A DNA stretch of 64,000 nt, from positions 54,358,315-54,422,314 of the forward strand of contig CM031614.1 of assembly GCA_018398815.1 (NCBI GenBank). Direction: 5' to 3'. Shown in pieces: positions 33,585-44,484 of the stretch. This DNA comes from Conus ventricosus. Lineage: Eukaryota > Mollusca > Gastropoda > Neogastropoda > Conidae. Below the pieces are notes generated by a model. The model saw only the letters and a list, made by a program, of their open reading frames with translations. It was not told the DNA's origin and ran no database searches. The position numbers and the translations under genes are program-made. The stretch's first letter is position 1. Every line of letters starts with the position of its first letter.

Positions 33585-36480
33585 CGATAACTTTATTCTA
33601 TTCAGAAGTGTTGCCGGGTTTCTTTGCCATCCCAAAGTTATTCTCCTCTCTTTTGCTCATTCTATTCATGTCGTGATTGGTGTGAAATTCTATGTTTTCA
33701 GTCTGCTCTGAGGTTCGGGAAAAAGCACGATAGAAAACATCTACTTCGAATTTTGCACGTGTATTAAATGGCTTTCTTTCACTCTTTGGTGTGTGTTGTG
33801 TTTTTAACTTAAAAAAATTGCATTCACCTGATTTAAATTACGAAGTTATTTAAAGAAGAAAATCCGCCCCAGTGTGAATTCCAAATTCTGCAAAACTTTC
33901 AAATACGAGAGAGGAGAGAGGACAGAGAGAGGGGGAGGAGAGAGAGAGAGAGAGAAGAGAGAGAAGATTGGAGAGAAGAGAGAGAGAGGGAGTGTGATGT
34001 TTTCACGGAAAATCATGCTGACAGGGATGTTTTCACATCATTATTTTTGGGCATATTGAATTCAGGCTTATAATGACAAAAAGTGTTCTACACTTTCTCT
34101 CCCATTTAAATCTTAGTGCAATTGTTTTTGAAAAAAGAAGAAAAAAGGTATAAATATTAAACATACCATCAATTGTCGTATGCAGCCATTGGTCAAAATT
34201 CGGGCAAGGTTTAATTTCAAAAAATGCAATATATTCCTCAATTTTGTATCAACTTTATTTGTTATGAATACTGTATTGGGTGGCAGGGTGTTGTTTATTT
34301 TAAAACCCGTATTGTAATGTTTTCGAAATAGTATTATAAGAAAAGACTTTGTCCCCCACACTTGTATTGTCATAGCCAAAAGTACGAGTACTTTTTCAAC
34401 AGGACTTTTCGCATTAAAACCATTTTTTTCTTAAGCCACTAAACGCAACCCAAAAAAACTGTACCTGGTACATTTCAAACATTGGTCATGCTATCTTGGA
34501 TGTGTGCAAAACTACAGTTACTACTTTTCAACGATTCCATCTTTTTAAACAACATTTGTGCTAAAACCTGTGTAATATTTTCAGTTAAACCACTGCACTT
34601 AAAATCACGTATCTATGGGTGTAAAAAACAGTTTCCAATCATTTTGCATAAACATTTCATGCCCCATTTATCACAACATTTGGCTTAAGGATTATTCGCA
34701 ATGTGAATCAATACAAATTGGACCCTTTATTTTGCGCAAAGATGTTTGAAGCCCCCATATGTTTATGATTTTTGTTTTTTATAGTGATCCCAGACTTTTT
34801 ACATAGCCCTTATGTCATTTATGCCAGCAAATTGACAAAACCAATATTACTTATTTTTCCCTGTAAAAAGTGCATGTGGCAAAAAATTTCCTTTGTCACA
34901 AAAAAGTGGGCAAACAGTTGATATCTTTGCTACTTGGGTTTTTTCGTTTCGATACAATGCACTTCTTTCGATTAAAATCGCTTATTATGCATTGGTTGCA
35001 AGAAGTCAGTGAGTTTGGGGGAGCATTTGAAATTTTAAAAAAACTTTTCCCCATCAATAACTTTTTTCCCAAAACTGATAATACTTATGATTGGAAACGA
35101 ATTCTGGACCTATTTTTCAAGCGACCATTAGGAAGTTAAAACACGAATATTTCGCATCTAAGAGTTACATCTATGCTTTCCGGACCCAGGACAGCTTCAG
35201 AGATAAAACAACAGTTTTAGTTCAGGAAGACAATGCCCCCATTTTTATACTTTTATGTGCAGTTTTTCGGTTAATCTTATTGGTTTCTTATTCAAACAAA
35301 TTTGTACCAACCCCTGTTGAAGTTTGAAAAGAATATGTCTGGTGGGTTTGGTATAGTAACCAGTGGGTGAAAATTTTGGGAAGGATAAGAAAATTTATAT
35401 TGCTCCCTACGAGGGGTGTTAACTGTCGTTTTACCTTTTTTTGGGATGAGTGTTTGACATTGCAAGCCTTTCGAGCATTTATATCTACACATTTTTTTAG
35501 GTCATTAGTGAACCCACATTCCTAAACTCGGATTAGATTAAATCCATTCCATACCAAGTGTTCCATATAACGGACTTTCAGAATTTTTCTCACTTCCAGC
35601 CAAACACATTAGTTTTCCTAAAATCTATGAAGGCCTGACACGAACAACCTATCGCACCCTATACTTTTTCCAAAAGCCCCTCCTACTCCTGCAAGTAGAA
35701 TTCTGTACCCTCGCTACTGAAAAATCTTAGTTAAAACATGTTGCCTGGATCCCATGGATTTTGGGAAATTCTGTCTGACCATAAAACCCCAATTTTTCTA
35801 CGCATCACAATATATAAGGAATAGAGGGCTCTGTCACGGCCCAAAAATAGAAAAACCAAATCGTGTCGTCGCCAGCCCTTATGGCATAGCCCCCAAACCC
35901 CACATTCTGGTCTCCAGCAGCGCTTCGGTGTCGCGTCACCCCAATTAGGCACAGCGAATGGGCTATTTTTAGTCCTCCGAGACAGCATGTCCAGCAACGA
36001 CGAGTGGCTGCAGAGTCTCAATAGGTCTGGCCAGACGGATCTCGGCGCCTGGGTCGATGATCTAGTCAATTCCCAGGACCGCGCCCCCAGTTAAGTCAGA
36101 CGTCGCTTTGGGAAGTGGAAGGGGAAGGTATTGTTGGTGGGGTAAAATAAGCTAATTAATAAATGACCCATTGAACCCCCACAGGAGCAAGGCCAGTAGA
36201 TGTGATTTGCCCGATTTGAACGTCCATGGACAGAAGGGGAGGTAACCTCAGTAAAGGGGGGGAAAAATACTGACCATGGTACTCACTTTGCACATGGGGA
36301 GAGGAAAAGACAGTGAGGGGAGTGGAGAGGGAGACGAGGGAAGAGGAAGGGTTCGGGTGTAGCTCTGACGAGGCAAGGATGAGGGAGAAGTGAAGAGACC
36401 CGAGTTGAAGCATTAGCGCCAGATAGATTGCAGGAAAAGGATAAGGAGAGCTTTGAGAGGAGTTGCAAAACTGATGAGAG
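33585..36480. repeat. 3-kb block, degraded copy
   Basis: Repeats 30,091-33,195 in the same order but with a base missing every 10-30 positions and occasional CC or TT substitutions. The losses are spread evenly over coding and non-coding parts, which is unlike mutation under time and typical of an unpolished duplicate contig segment. Confidence 0.85.
34140..35831 (-). pseudogene. L1/Tx1-like LINE 3' half (degraded copy)
   Basis: Counterpart of 30,740-32,516. The same motifs can be followed by alignment to the first copy, but no long frame survives because of scattered single-base losses. Likely an assembly duplicate of the same locus and not a second LINE. Confidence 0.7.
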
Positions 36481-37074
36481 AAAAAAAAAAAAAAAAAGGA
36501 AAGCAACATGCCATTTGATAAAAGCAAACTAGAGGAGGAGAGAGAGGGCCCAATGCGTTAATGCAGGAGAAAGAAGGGACCAGATCGAATCTGGTAGCAA
36601 TGTTAAATCGAACCGGTTCGACCTCATACCTGGCGCGCACTTCATCAGCAGTCAACCTGCCAACACGGGTCAAACCCTGAACCCAAAGTCCAGAGTCAAA
36701 CCCAGTGCCGGGGCTACCTGCCAGTGCAGAGTTGTGTCGTGCTGGTGTTTGTAAAAAAGGGAACAGTGAACAAAAAGAAGAAAAGGAACGACATGTTGTA
36801 ATAGTTTAAGATCACCGGGCCCAGGTAACCATAGAAATCTATTTAAACCGGGAGGTTTTTGATGTTTGATAAATGGTTTTGTGAAGTTCAAGGAAAGGGG
36901 AAATGTTTATTTTGTTTACTCCATGCATTGTGTTCTTTCATGAAATATGTTGTAAAGTTATAGACTTTACTATTGGTTTAAATGTGACGAATGCATGATA
37001 TATGAATGATTGTACGCAAGCTGTGAGTGTGTTTGGGCTGTGGCTAGTTCCCCTCATGACGTACCGAGTTGACA
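35832..37074 (+). repeat. 5' LTR of the Ty3 element
   Basis: 1243 bp as written, about 100 bp shorter than the 3' LTR because its left part lies in the degraded block. It ends CCGAGTTGACA. The following ATTTATTGGCGAG may include the primer-binding site. I cannot match it to a tRNA by eye. Confidence 0.85.
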
Positions 37075-37451
37075 ATTTATTGGCGAGTTTGCAGGATATT
37101 CTCCCATTTTTATAATGTTCACTTCTCAGAGAGAAGCTGGGTGGGTTCAAGTATTGTAATCCTAAACAGGTATTTGTCTTATTTGTAATGTTCCAAAGTT
37201 AATATAGGCTTGGCTTTGGGTTCCACAGTATTAACATTTAGGATTGGGCATATTTCCAGTATTATTTCGCCGTTTTTGCCTTAATAATTCGCGCTCTTTA
37301 GTGGGTAGGCGTAGGCGTCTTATAAAATAATTCCGTTGTCCAAGCTAATATATATACATTCATGGATTGGGATCACGTACCCGTGTCGGTAACCCCCAGT
37401 TTGGCTGTCGTAGTAATAAAATCTTGTTTCAAAAAAAAAGAAGAGATATAA

Positions 37452-37601
37452 ATGGCGGACGAACAGACCCCTCCTATTGAACAACTTGTGAGCGTCGCTC
37501 GTGATTTGGGGTACTCGGGAGAAGAGTTGCGAGCATTCGTTGAAACCAACAAAGATGGAAAGAGATGGCCCAGCGGAAAACGCCGTGTCGCAGTGAAATA
37601 G
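37452..37601 (+). pseudogene. gag N-terminal fragment of the Ty3 element
   Basis: An ATG soon after the 5' LTR opens a 49-codon frame starting MADEQTPPIEQLVSVA with a GYSGEELRAF helix, ending in a stop after basic residues. In this family gag begins with a short SAP-like or helical segment followed by Glu/Arg-rich coiled coil. The latter can be traced beyond the stop (RKQ-E-RLRIQ motifs, 37,601-37,740) in shifted frames. Confidence 0.55.
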
Positions 37602-37841
37602 AGGCAGGAAACAGAAAGATTAAGGATTCAGGCTAACGATATCACGCTAAAGAAACGCAGGAACCCCGAAAGATTAAAGATTCAGGCTAGCGGGAGCAGG
37701 AAACAGAAAGATTAAGGATTCAATTAGAGTTGAGAGAGTGAGATACGGGGACCACCCATTGATGGTAGTTCAGTTTCCAGTGGGCCCTGTGGCAGTTTAT
37801 GCCCCCGCCAAAGTTGCCAATATTCTGAGGAACAGACGATT

Positions 37842-38465
37842 GTGCGTACATCAGTCGTTTTGAAACGTTTTCTACTAGTCAGGGTTGGCCTTCAGAAAAG
37901 TGGGCAGTCATTTTGCAGCGCTAATGACGGTAAGGCATTACAGATTTTCACTGCGTTACCAGCGACCAACAATCTGTTTTGGTGCTGTGAAGGAGTCTTT
38001 GAGAAGGGATTTGACCTCACAGAGGAGGGGTTAGAAAAAAAATTTCGATCAGTAGATTACAAGCAGGTGAACCCCACACTCAGTTTTGGTGCACGTTTAG
38101 ATCACTATTTTGAGAAGTGGTTTTGAGTTTAGTGGTCGAGAAAGGAGTTTGCTGATAGAAAGAGTGGTTATGAAGAACAGAATTTTTTTCAGGTTGCGTC
38201 CAGAGTTAACTGTACATTTGAAAGGAGCAGCCAGAGACCGCAGGGGAGTTTCTGAGTTAGCAGAGGTGTATAGGGAGGCACGTTTTTGGGGGACTAAGGT
38301 GCAGAGAAACAGGTGCCAGGCCAGATGAGAAGAGTGCAAGGAGACTAGGGGAGTTTTTTGCAAAGTCTGGGAAACCCCGTGGTGGGGCAGAAGGGGACAA
38401 AGGGACAATAGGTGTTTCATTTGTCACAAGAAGGGACATGTGGTGAGGAATGTCGCATGAGGTTC
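37842..38465 (+). pseudogene. gag capsid and zinc knuckle remnants
   Basis: The frame at 37,842-38,126 reads a capsid/SCAN-like segment with GKALQIFTALP, F-DLTEEGLEKKFRS and FGARLDHYFEKW, all helical and typical of Ty3 capsids. Further frames continue to a CCHC knuckle near 38,412-38,450 (CFICHKKGHVV, the last Cys reached only after a one-base shift). Gag would package the element RNA. Stops and shifts make this copy non-coding. Confidence 0.65.
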
Positions 38466-38558
38466 CAGAAGGCAGCAGCCTTGCAAGAGGTTGATAAAGG
38501 GTCGCCGGGGAAACGACCTGCAGTGGAACAAAAGGGATCCCAAATTTAAAAAGGGTGG

Positions 38559-38960
38559 GTGCGGCCTATGGGTAGCACTGGACAGCAGTCAGTGTCAGGG
38601 ATGGAGGGCACTAGGCTGAGTGGTTCGTTACCAGTGGAAGAAGGGTGGATTGGCCAGCAGAGGGGGAAGTGTTACGGGACACTGGTTGTTCATGCGGTGT
38701 GGGAAAACCCAAAGCTGGTCGAGGAAGGGGATTTGACAGGCAAATCCAGACCTGTACTCTAATCGATGGCACTGTGAGGGAGTTCCCAGTTGCTAAGATA
38801 GAGTACGTTTCCCCTTACTTCTCAGGCGAGTTGTCTGCGCTGGTTTATGGAGAAACCCTTTTGATTTGATCATTGGAAATATTCCAGGTGCAAGGGGTCC
38901 AGGGGGTCCTGGTTGTTGACGCTACAGGGGCAGCAGTTCAAAAAACCGGGGCAAGAAGGA
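38559..38960 (+). pseudogene. aspartic protease of the Ty3 element
   Basis: LRDTG-C (DTG at 38,678-38,686) is the active-site triad of retroviral-type aspartic proteases. Downstream, in the same frame, CTLIDGTVREFPVAKIE and SPYFSGELSALV match the flap and C-terminal strands. The frame then shifts into LI-GNIPGA. The enzyme would cut Gag-Pol. One or two indels and a stop disrupt it. Confidence 0.75.
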
Positions 38961-39770
38961 GGAAAAGGGTTTATAAACCGTTAGTCGTTCCCGGGAAGGA
39001 AGTCAGGCATAGATGTGTCGCTGATGAGTTTGGGCAGCGCAGGAACAGACCCTTCGCTCGTGAGTTTTGGGAGTTGGCAAGAGGTTTGGGGAGAAACAGG
39101 TGGTTAGAGGAGGTGAGACAGATTTCTTGTGAAAGGCGGGTGTTGTACCGAGTGTTCACCAAGGGGAAGACAGGTAAGGTGACAACTCAGTTAGAGGTTT
39201 CCACATGTTTTCGTGACACTGTCATGTCGTGGGTCACGAGTCGCTCATGGCGGGTATCTCGGCACCAGCAAACAGCTGACCGAATCTTTGATGATTTTCA
39301 TTGGCCAGGGGCAAAGGCAGACTAAAAACGTTTCGCATGTCATGTGACGTGTGTCAAAGGTCAGCCACAAGAGGGGTGAAGGGAAGGCGCCTCTTAAACA
39401 TCCCCCTTTAATTGACACACCCCTTCAGGAGGTTTGGGTGTGATTGATTGGCCCAATCTCACCCTGTTCCAAAGGGGGCACAGGTATGAGACAGTAAGGT
39501 TGCAAGGGAAAATTTGCAGGAGGCTAGGGTCGTTCAGAAGAAGCAATTTGACAGGGAAAGGTGAGGAAGCAATCCCCCAAGGTGGGAGATTTAAGTCCTG
39601 TTACTGTTCCCACGGATCACAACAAGTGCTGATGCATTGGAAAGGACCATTCACAATTCATTGAAAAGGTAGATCCGGATTACCGAATTTATGTGAATGG
39701 GAAACCCCAACTTTTCCATGCGAATTTGCTCCGCAAATATATTCAGCGTGAGACCAGCACTAGGCGCAGC
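38961..39770 (+). pseudogene. integrase remnants: zinc domain and C-terminal end, core deleted
   Basis: A linker with PLVVPGKEV leads to RRVLYRVFTKGK and then the HHCC zinc domain: His near 39,263 in HQQTADRIFDDFHWPG, and Cys pair C-D-V-C at about 39,339-39,350 in another frame. The start of the core (D-W or D-L-GP...RGHRYE, 39,440-39,490) is followed at once by the region after the core (GRFKSC near 39,585, then WKGPFTI at 39,636 and FHANLLRKY at 39,715-39,741). The catalytic D-D-35-E region is therefore gone. What remains cannot integrate DNA. Confidence 0.75.
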
Positions 39771-39775
39771 TGAAA

Positions 39776-39900
39776 AACAGCAGGGTTCTGCGCTGGGCAA
39801 TGGCACTGCAACCTACAGGTATCGAGTGCAGTCATTCCAGGTCGACAGAATGTAGGAGCTGATAAATTTAAGCCGTGTAGTTCTAGCAAGCCTGCAACTC
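39776..39900 (+). pseudogene. RNase H C-terminal fragment lying after integrase
   Basis: Codons NSRVLRWAMALQP, then after shifts YRVQSF and GADKF, match the end of Ty3 RNase H (the RW-LALQ-Y motif before the VGAD-LSR string). In most Ty3 elements RNase H precedes integrase. Here it follows the integrase C terminus, with reverse transcriptase missing between. This fits the order of Gmr1-like elements (integrase before reverse transcriptase) with a deletion, though a rearrangement is also possible. Confidence 0.6.
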
Positions 39901-40426
39901 AGAGGAAGTCAGTCATATCCGGGGTGCATAGCTACTTTTTTAATAATATGTGTTGACTACAGTGAGAATGATGGATATGGGGTTCATCCCCCTTTGGCTA
40001 TGGTTCATATTTTCTTTGTGAGACTTGTTCATGTTAAATGTGTTATGTTTGGGCGTACAGTCTTGTGTAGTTAAAAGCACTGTTTGCGATAAGTGAGGAT
40101 GGAGATTCCTCAGTAGGTGTCATGGATCGTGGTCTATTAGATTGTGCTTTTCATAGTAGTTGTGAAGAGAAGATGTGGCAAATCCGCAGGTAGGGGATTG
40201 CATAGGTGCGCACAGAGGTTATCAGAAATGAGTTGGAAAAAAAAAAGGCAAAAGCGCCGTCCCAATGATAACCCATTGGGGGGATATTTTCGAGTGATAC
40301 ATGGTGATAATTTTGAACCATTGTGTAAATAATTTTGCAAAAACTTGCACGTGTAGCTGTGGTGTCAGCAAATTCGGTTGTTTTTTTTGTACCGTTGTTT
40401 TTATACAATGCTGAGCATAGTCTTTT

Positions 40427-40438
40427 GCAAGGGGAAAT
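40427..40438 (+). other. polypurine tract
   Basis: GCAAGGGGAAA lies immediately upstream of the 3' LTR, the expected position for plus-strand priming. Confidence 0.65.
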
Positions 40439-41780
40439 TTTCACGGACAAAAATAGAAAAACCGAATTCGTGGTCAGTCGCCAGCCAGTTTTTGGACATA
40501 AGTCCAAACCCAAACATTTGGTCTCCAGGCAGCCCACTTTGGTGTCGCGTCAGCCCAAATTTGGCACAGCGAATAGGCTATTTTTAGTTTCCCCACGGAG
40601 ACAGCACTGTCAGCAGACAGGGCTGAGTGGTCGACAGACGTTCTCAATAGGTTCTGGCCAGATGGATCTCGGGCCTGGGTCAGACTGATCTAGTCAATTT
40701 GCAGGACCAGCGCCGACACTTAAGTCAGACGTCGCCGGTTTAGTAGGAAGGGGGAAGGCTTGTGTGGTGGGGGTAAAATCAAGCTAATTAATTAAATGAC
40801 CTTTGACACCACAGAGAGCAAGGCCAGTTGATGTGACTGACGATTTGAACGTCCAAAAGGAATGAGACGGGAGGTAACCTCAGTATAAGGCGGGAAAAAT
40901 ACTGACCAATGGTACTCCCCCCTTTGACACATGGATGGGGATAAGAAAGTGAGGGGAGTGAGAGGGGGAGAACGAAAAACGGAGAGAGAGGAAGAGGTTC
41001 TGGGTGTAGGCTCTGCACGAGAGCAGAGAGATGAGAGGAGGAGTGAAGAGAACCGATTGAAGCATTAGCACCAGATTAGAGGTTGCAGAGGAAGGACTAA
41101 GGAGAGATGTTGAGAGAGAGAGAGTTGCTAACTGATGAAGAGAAAAAAAAAAGAAAAAGAAAAAAAGCAAACCCTGTCCATTTTATAGAGCCGACTAGAA
41201 GAGAGAGAGAGAGAGAGTGCAATGGTTAATGCAGGAAAAAAGAAAGGAACAGATCCCATGTCTGGTAGTCCTGTTCAATTGAACCGGGGTTCGACCTCAT
41301 ACCTGGCAGCGCCACTTCATCAGCAGTCCACCCGACCAACACCAGCGGTCTAACCTGACCGTGCCCGCAGTCACTGACCAGTGCCAGCGGTCCACCTGAC
41401 CCAAAGCCAGCAGTTGTGTCGTGACTGGTGTTTGTGAAAGTGACAGTGAAAAGAAAAGAAAAAAAAAAGAAAAAAGGAAGACAGTGATTCGTAAATAGTT
41501 TAAGAACACCTGGCCAGGTAAAGTAGAAATCTATTTTACCGGGTTAGTTATGATGATTTAGATAAATGGTTTTGTGAAGTTCAAGGAAAGAGAGAATGTC
41601 TTTTTTGTTTGACTCCATATGCATTGATGTTTCTTTCCATGATTTTTGTGTAGTAAAGTTATGACTTTACTAGTGGTTTGATGTGACGAATGCAATGATA
41701 TAGAATGAGATTGTAAGCAAGTGTGAGTGTGTTTGGGCTGTGCGCAGTCCTTCCCCCACTGACGTACCCCGAGGTTGACA
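40439..41780 (+). repeat. 3' LTR of the Ty3 element
   Basis: About 1342 bp. It aligns with 35,832-37,074 through CGGACAAAAATAGAAAAACC, CTATTTTTAGT, GGCCTGGGTCAG, GGAGGTAACCTCAGTA, GAGTGTGTTTGGGCTGT and GTTGACA. The first bases read TTTCACGG where the other copies have TGTCACGG, probably a sequence error. Confidence 0.85.
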
Positions 41781-42060
41781 GTTCTTGTCTGCAGCCTCTT
41801 TTAATTTTAAACCAATCTGAAACCTGACCATTTACAATTACACATGATTTAATATTTTTATAGAACGTACCTATCCATCTACATATATCATTTTGAAAAC
41901 CAAATGCTTTCAGTACTTTAAACATAAAGTTCCAGTTTATCGAATCGAAAGCCTTTTCAAAATCTATATTCAAAAGCAATCCGGGTAGATTATGTTTGTC
42001 GTTTGGTGTGTTTATTTGTATATTGACTCGTATTTGATTATTATTATTTAGTTTCATTGA
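41781..42060 (-). pseudogene. L1/Tx1-like LINE, 5' part of the RT domain
   Basis: The minus-strand frame from about 42,057 reads GLLLNIDFEKAFDSINW (RT motif with the first catalytic Asp), FMFKVLKAFGF, FYKNIKSCVIVNG and WFKIKRGCRQ, stopping at 41,781 where the LTR begins. The next residues of the motif (GDPLSP) are found at 32,516. This is the upstream half of the LINE split by the Ty3 element. Sequence above 42,060 is not LINE-like, so the LINE was already 5'-truncated. Confidence 0.85.
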
Positions 42061-42190
42061 GCTTAACTGAGTAGGGTTCCGTTATATTGAATTGTATTGC
42101 AATGTATTATGTTACGTTTTATTTATTGCATTTTTCCTCATATGTGCAACACATGAATGTCTGAAATTATCATGTTCCAGTTCTCGCATT

Positions 42191-42215
42191 GTCTGTCTGT
42201 CTGTCTGTCTGTCTG

Positions 42216-42286
<71 letters not shown>

Positions 42287-42291
42287 GCTGG

Positions 42292-42341
<50 letters not shown>
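42191..42341. repeat. compound microsatellite (TGTC)n-(CT)n-(GT)n
   Basis: TGTC (42,191-42,215), CT (42,216-42,287) and GT (42,293-42,341). Confidence 0.95.
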
Positions 42342-42342
<1 letters not shown>

Positions 42343-43194
42343 GTAAAATTTAACGTTTTCGGCAAGTAAAGTATGGATGTAATTAAACATGACAGAATAA
42401 CAAATACTGTTAAGAGCTCTTCAGTCATTGCAAATGTGAAGATGTCACTGAATGATAATGGCTGTAAATCTGCCATTAACCTTTTCAGCAATCAGATATT
42501 GTCATTTATTTTTCAATTATGATCACTTACAATCATTGCCTTTTACACAAATAAACGTTGAATACTTGATATCAAATGTAAAATGTATGGCAAATATCAA
42601 CTTTATTTTATCAACATCAGAACCTGTATAGACATTTCTACCAAGCAGAGGAGAAAATACGAATATATACATAGCTCAATACAGAACTAAGCTGGATCAC
42701 GCATGACATTAAGCTTCATACACAATGTGTCAAAATAGTATGTCATGTTGATGCTGCACTTTTTCCAATGTATACGCGACCTGCTCTCCTGTTGATTAAG
42801 ACTGAGAAAAGGAACTGAAACCACGTTGTCTTACAAAAATAGATCTCTGGGATTCAAGTTTTACCTAGAGAGGTGCACACGTGGGTCACAGCTTATTTGG
42901 CCAGAAGAGCAGCAATAATCAAGGTCAGGACACTTCAGACTGCCACTGTAGGCACCGAAGAAGAGCTAGGAAAGAAGCGAAGGGGGTAAAGTTGAAATGG
43001 TCTTGTAGCAGAAGTGAATTGAAGTGAGGAAGTGAAGGGAGAGGCACGTACAGCTGAACTGTGGGTGATGACGCCCTAGTACGCTGAAGAAATAATGGTC
43101 AACGTGGAAGTAAAAATCTGGACAGACATCTGCCAGTGTCAATGCTGACTCCAAGCTACACTTTGTGTGCTTGTCGTCAGGCGTTGTAGTTAGA
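42342..43194. other. no gene recognised
   Basis: Ordinary AT-rich sequence without coding signal. Confidence 0.45.
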
Positions 43195-43262
43195 TTTGTA
43201 TCTGCATACTCCAGCCCGCACGCAGTGAAGCCTCCTTGGTGAAACTGAAACTGAAGCTACAT
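43195..43262 (-). mobile_element. SINE fragment (gastropod type)
   Basis: On the minus strand it carries the TTTCAGTTTCAG leader and the (A/G)GGCnTCACTGCGTGCGG block shared with 57,838-57,960 and 62,330-62,590. Confidence 0.6.
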
Positions 43263-43341
43263 ACTCTTCTCCTTCTCTACCGACCAAATGCCTTTCATTC
43301 TGATGTAAGTTAATTGTAAGCTAATGGCCTCTTTTCATGTA

Positions 43342-43460
43342 TTTAATTGTATTTTTGGAATTGTATTACACTGTGTATCATGTCACTTGCAAGAACTTTT
43401 ATTTGTATTTAATTATATTTTCAGTATTGTATCGCACTGTGCATCATGTAACTTGCAAGT
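43342..43460. repeat. 66-bp tandem duplication
   Basis: TTTAATTGTATTTTTGGAAT...ATCATGTCACTTGCAA repeats once, about 66 bp downstream, with several substitutions. Confidence 0.7.
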
Positions 43461-43462
43461 TA

Positions 43463-44323
43463 CAAAAATTAATGTAATTGTGCGCAAGTCTCGGTTCTTA
43501 TTTCAAGAATGTTATGCGCATAGATTGCTCTGCAAATAAAATGTTCCACAGAAGTTTGCAAGGGGCAGTCCCCCTTTGGCCCTGCACATTCAGATTTATT
43601 GTCCTAGCCCACCAAAGTAATTCGTCCTTCTTGCTGTGGTTTCGTTCATTTACTCTGAATGCAAGTTGCAAGCAGGAACTCAGTATTATCGTCTTTTGAT
43701 TGAAAAACGTCAAGTGATTATGTCAAGGTCCGTTGCACATTCACTGGAAACGTATCTCGCTTCCTCCCTTGTTTCACTACTTCAGAAAACAGGTCAGGTT
43801 TGAACGAGGATTGCAAAGATAGATCGGTGTTTTATGATGTCTGTCTTTTACTCCCTCACGGTAGCATCACTCATGGCATATGAAAGCTCTTCGTTGTTAT
43901 CATCGCCAGCACTAACATCTCGATCATCATGTATGGTCTTCTCCTCTTCTTTTGCTTAATCGTCATTACAAGTCATCCATCTTTTATCAGCATTATAATT
44001 AGTATCATTATAGTTATCAATGGCACGGTGTGTGATCGCACTTACTATCATCAAACTCACTACCATCAGCATCACAACCGTCGCAGTAAATGGTGCGATA
44101 AAGTCCTAAGGCTGATGTTCTAAAACTCTTTGGTTCCAGACAAAAGCCTTTATGGGCTCGTAGCCATTGGCAGTTTGATCAATGGTACGATCATGGTTCA
44201 TCTTATAGTAATCATCATGACCACAATCACCACTGTCACAAACGTTATCACCACCACTACATACCCCACCATAAACATCATCATTATTGTTGTTGTCAAA
44301 CCCCGCACTGTGGTGTGTGCCAG
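43463..44323. other. unassigned; ATC-rich stretch upstream of exon
   Basis: Degenerate ATC/CAC trinucleotides at 43,900-44,300 precede the first recognised exon and end in TGTTGTTGTC...TGTGTGCCAG, a plausible acceptor. Confidence 0.45.
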
Positions 44324-44484
44324 TCAAACGTCTGCCTGATAAAGCCCGTATGATGACGGACGTGTTCTACTACACTGGGCACTGCAACAAGAGCCTGGAC
44401 CATCTCAAGGAAAATTTCATATCCCACATGGACAACATCACCAAGGGAGCATGCTTCCAGAACGCCCGCTGTACTGTGGACAAC
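44324..44484 (+). CDS. SVEP1-like extracellular protein, exon A
   Basis: The exon is bounded by CCAG at 44,320-44,323 and GTGAGG at 44,485. It encodes about 53 residues including VFYYTGHCNKSLDHLK, a Cys-containing ITKGACFQNARC segment and TVDN at the donor. The preceding exon should contribute one base, and it ends in phase 0. The downstream exon starts VKCG..., so the join reads through a Cys pair. This Cys pattern followed by a dibasic RRRRS stretch is what I recall between the HYR region and the ephrin-receptor-like modules of SVEP1-type proteins. Upstream exons are not in view. The donor region is also the apparent seed of the adjoining 39-bp array. Confidence 0.6.

Larger units (their letters stand above)
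35832..41780 (+). mobile_element. Ty3-type LTR retrotransposon, internally deleted (5.9 kb)
   Basis: Two LTRs, both opening at or near TGTCACGGAC and closing GTTGACA (TG...CA), flank an internal region with gag, protease, integrase and RNase H remnants in that order. A purine tract AAGGGGAAA precedes the 3' LTR. The element sits in the plus orientation inside a minus-strand LINE. A GTCTC/GTTCT pair at the outer borders fits a 5-bp target duplication with one sequence error. Reverse transcriptase and most of the integrase core are missing, so it could only move with help. Confidence 0.85.

Noticed and set aside
35832..37074. Separate solo LTR at 32,517 as a third insertion
   Set aside because: It shares the same LINE flank and target string as the 5' LTR, so it is better explained by the duplicated block.
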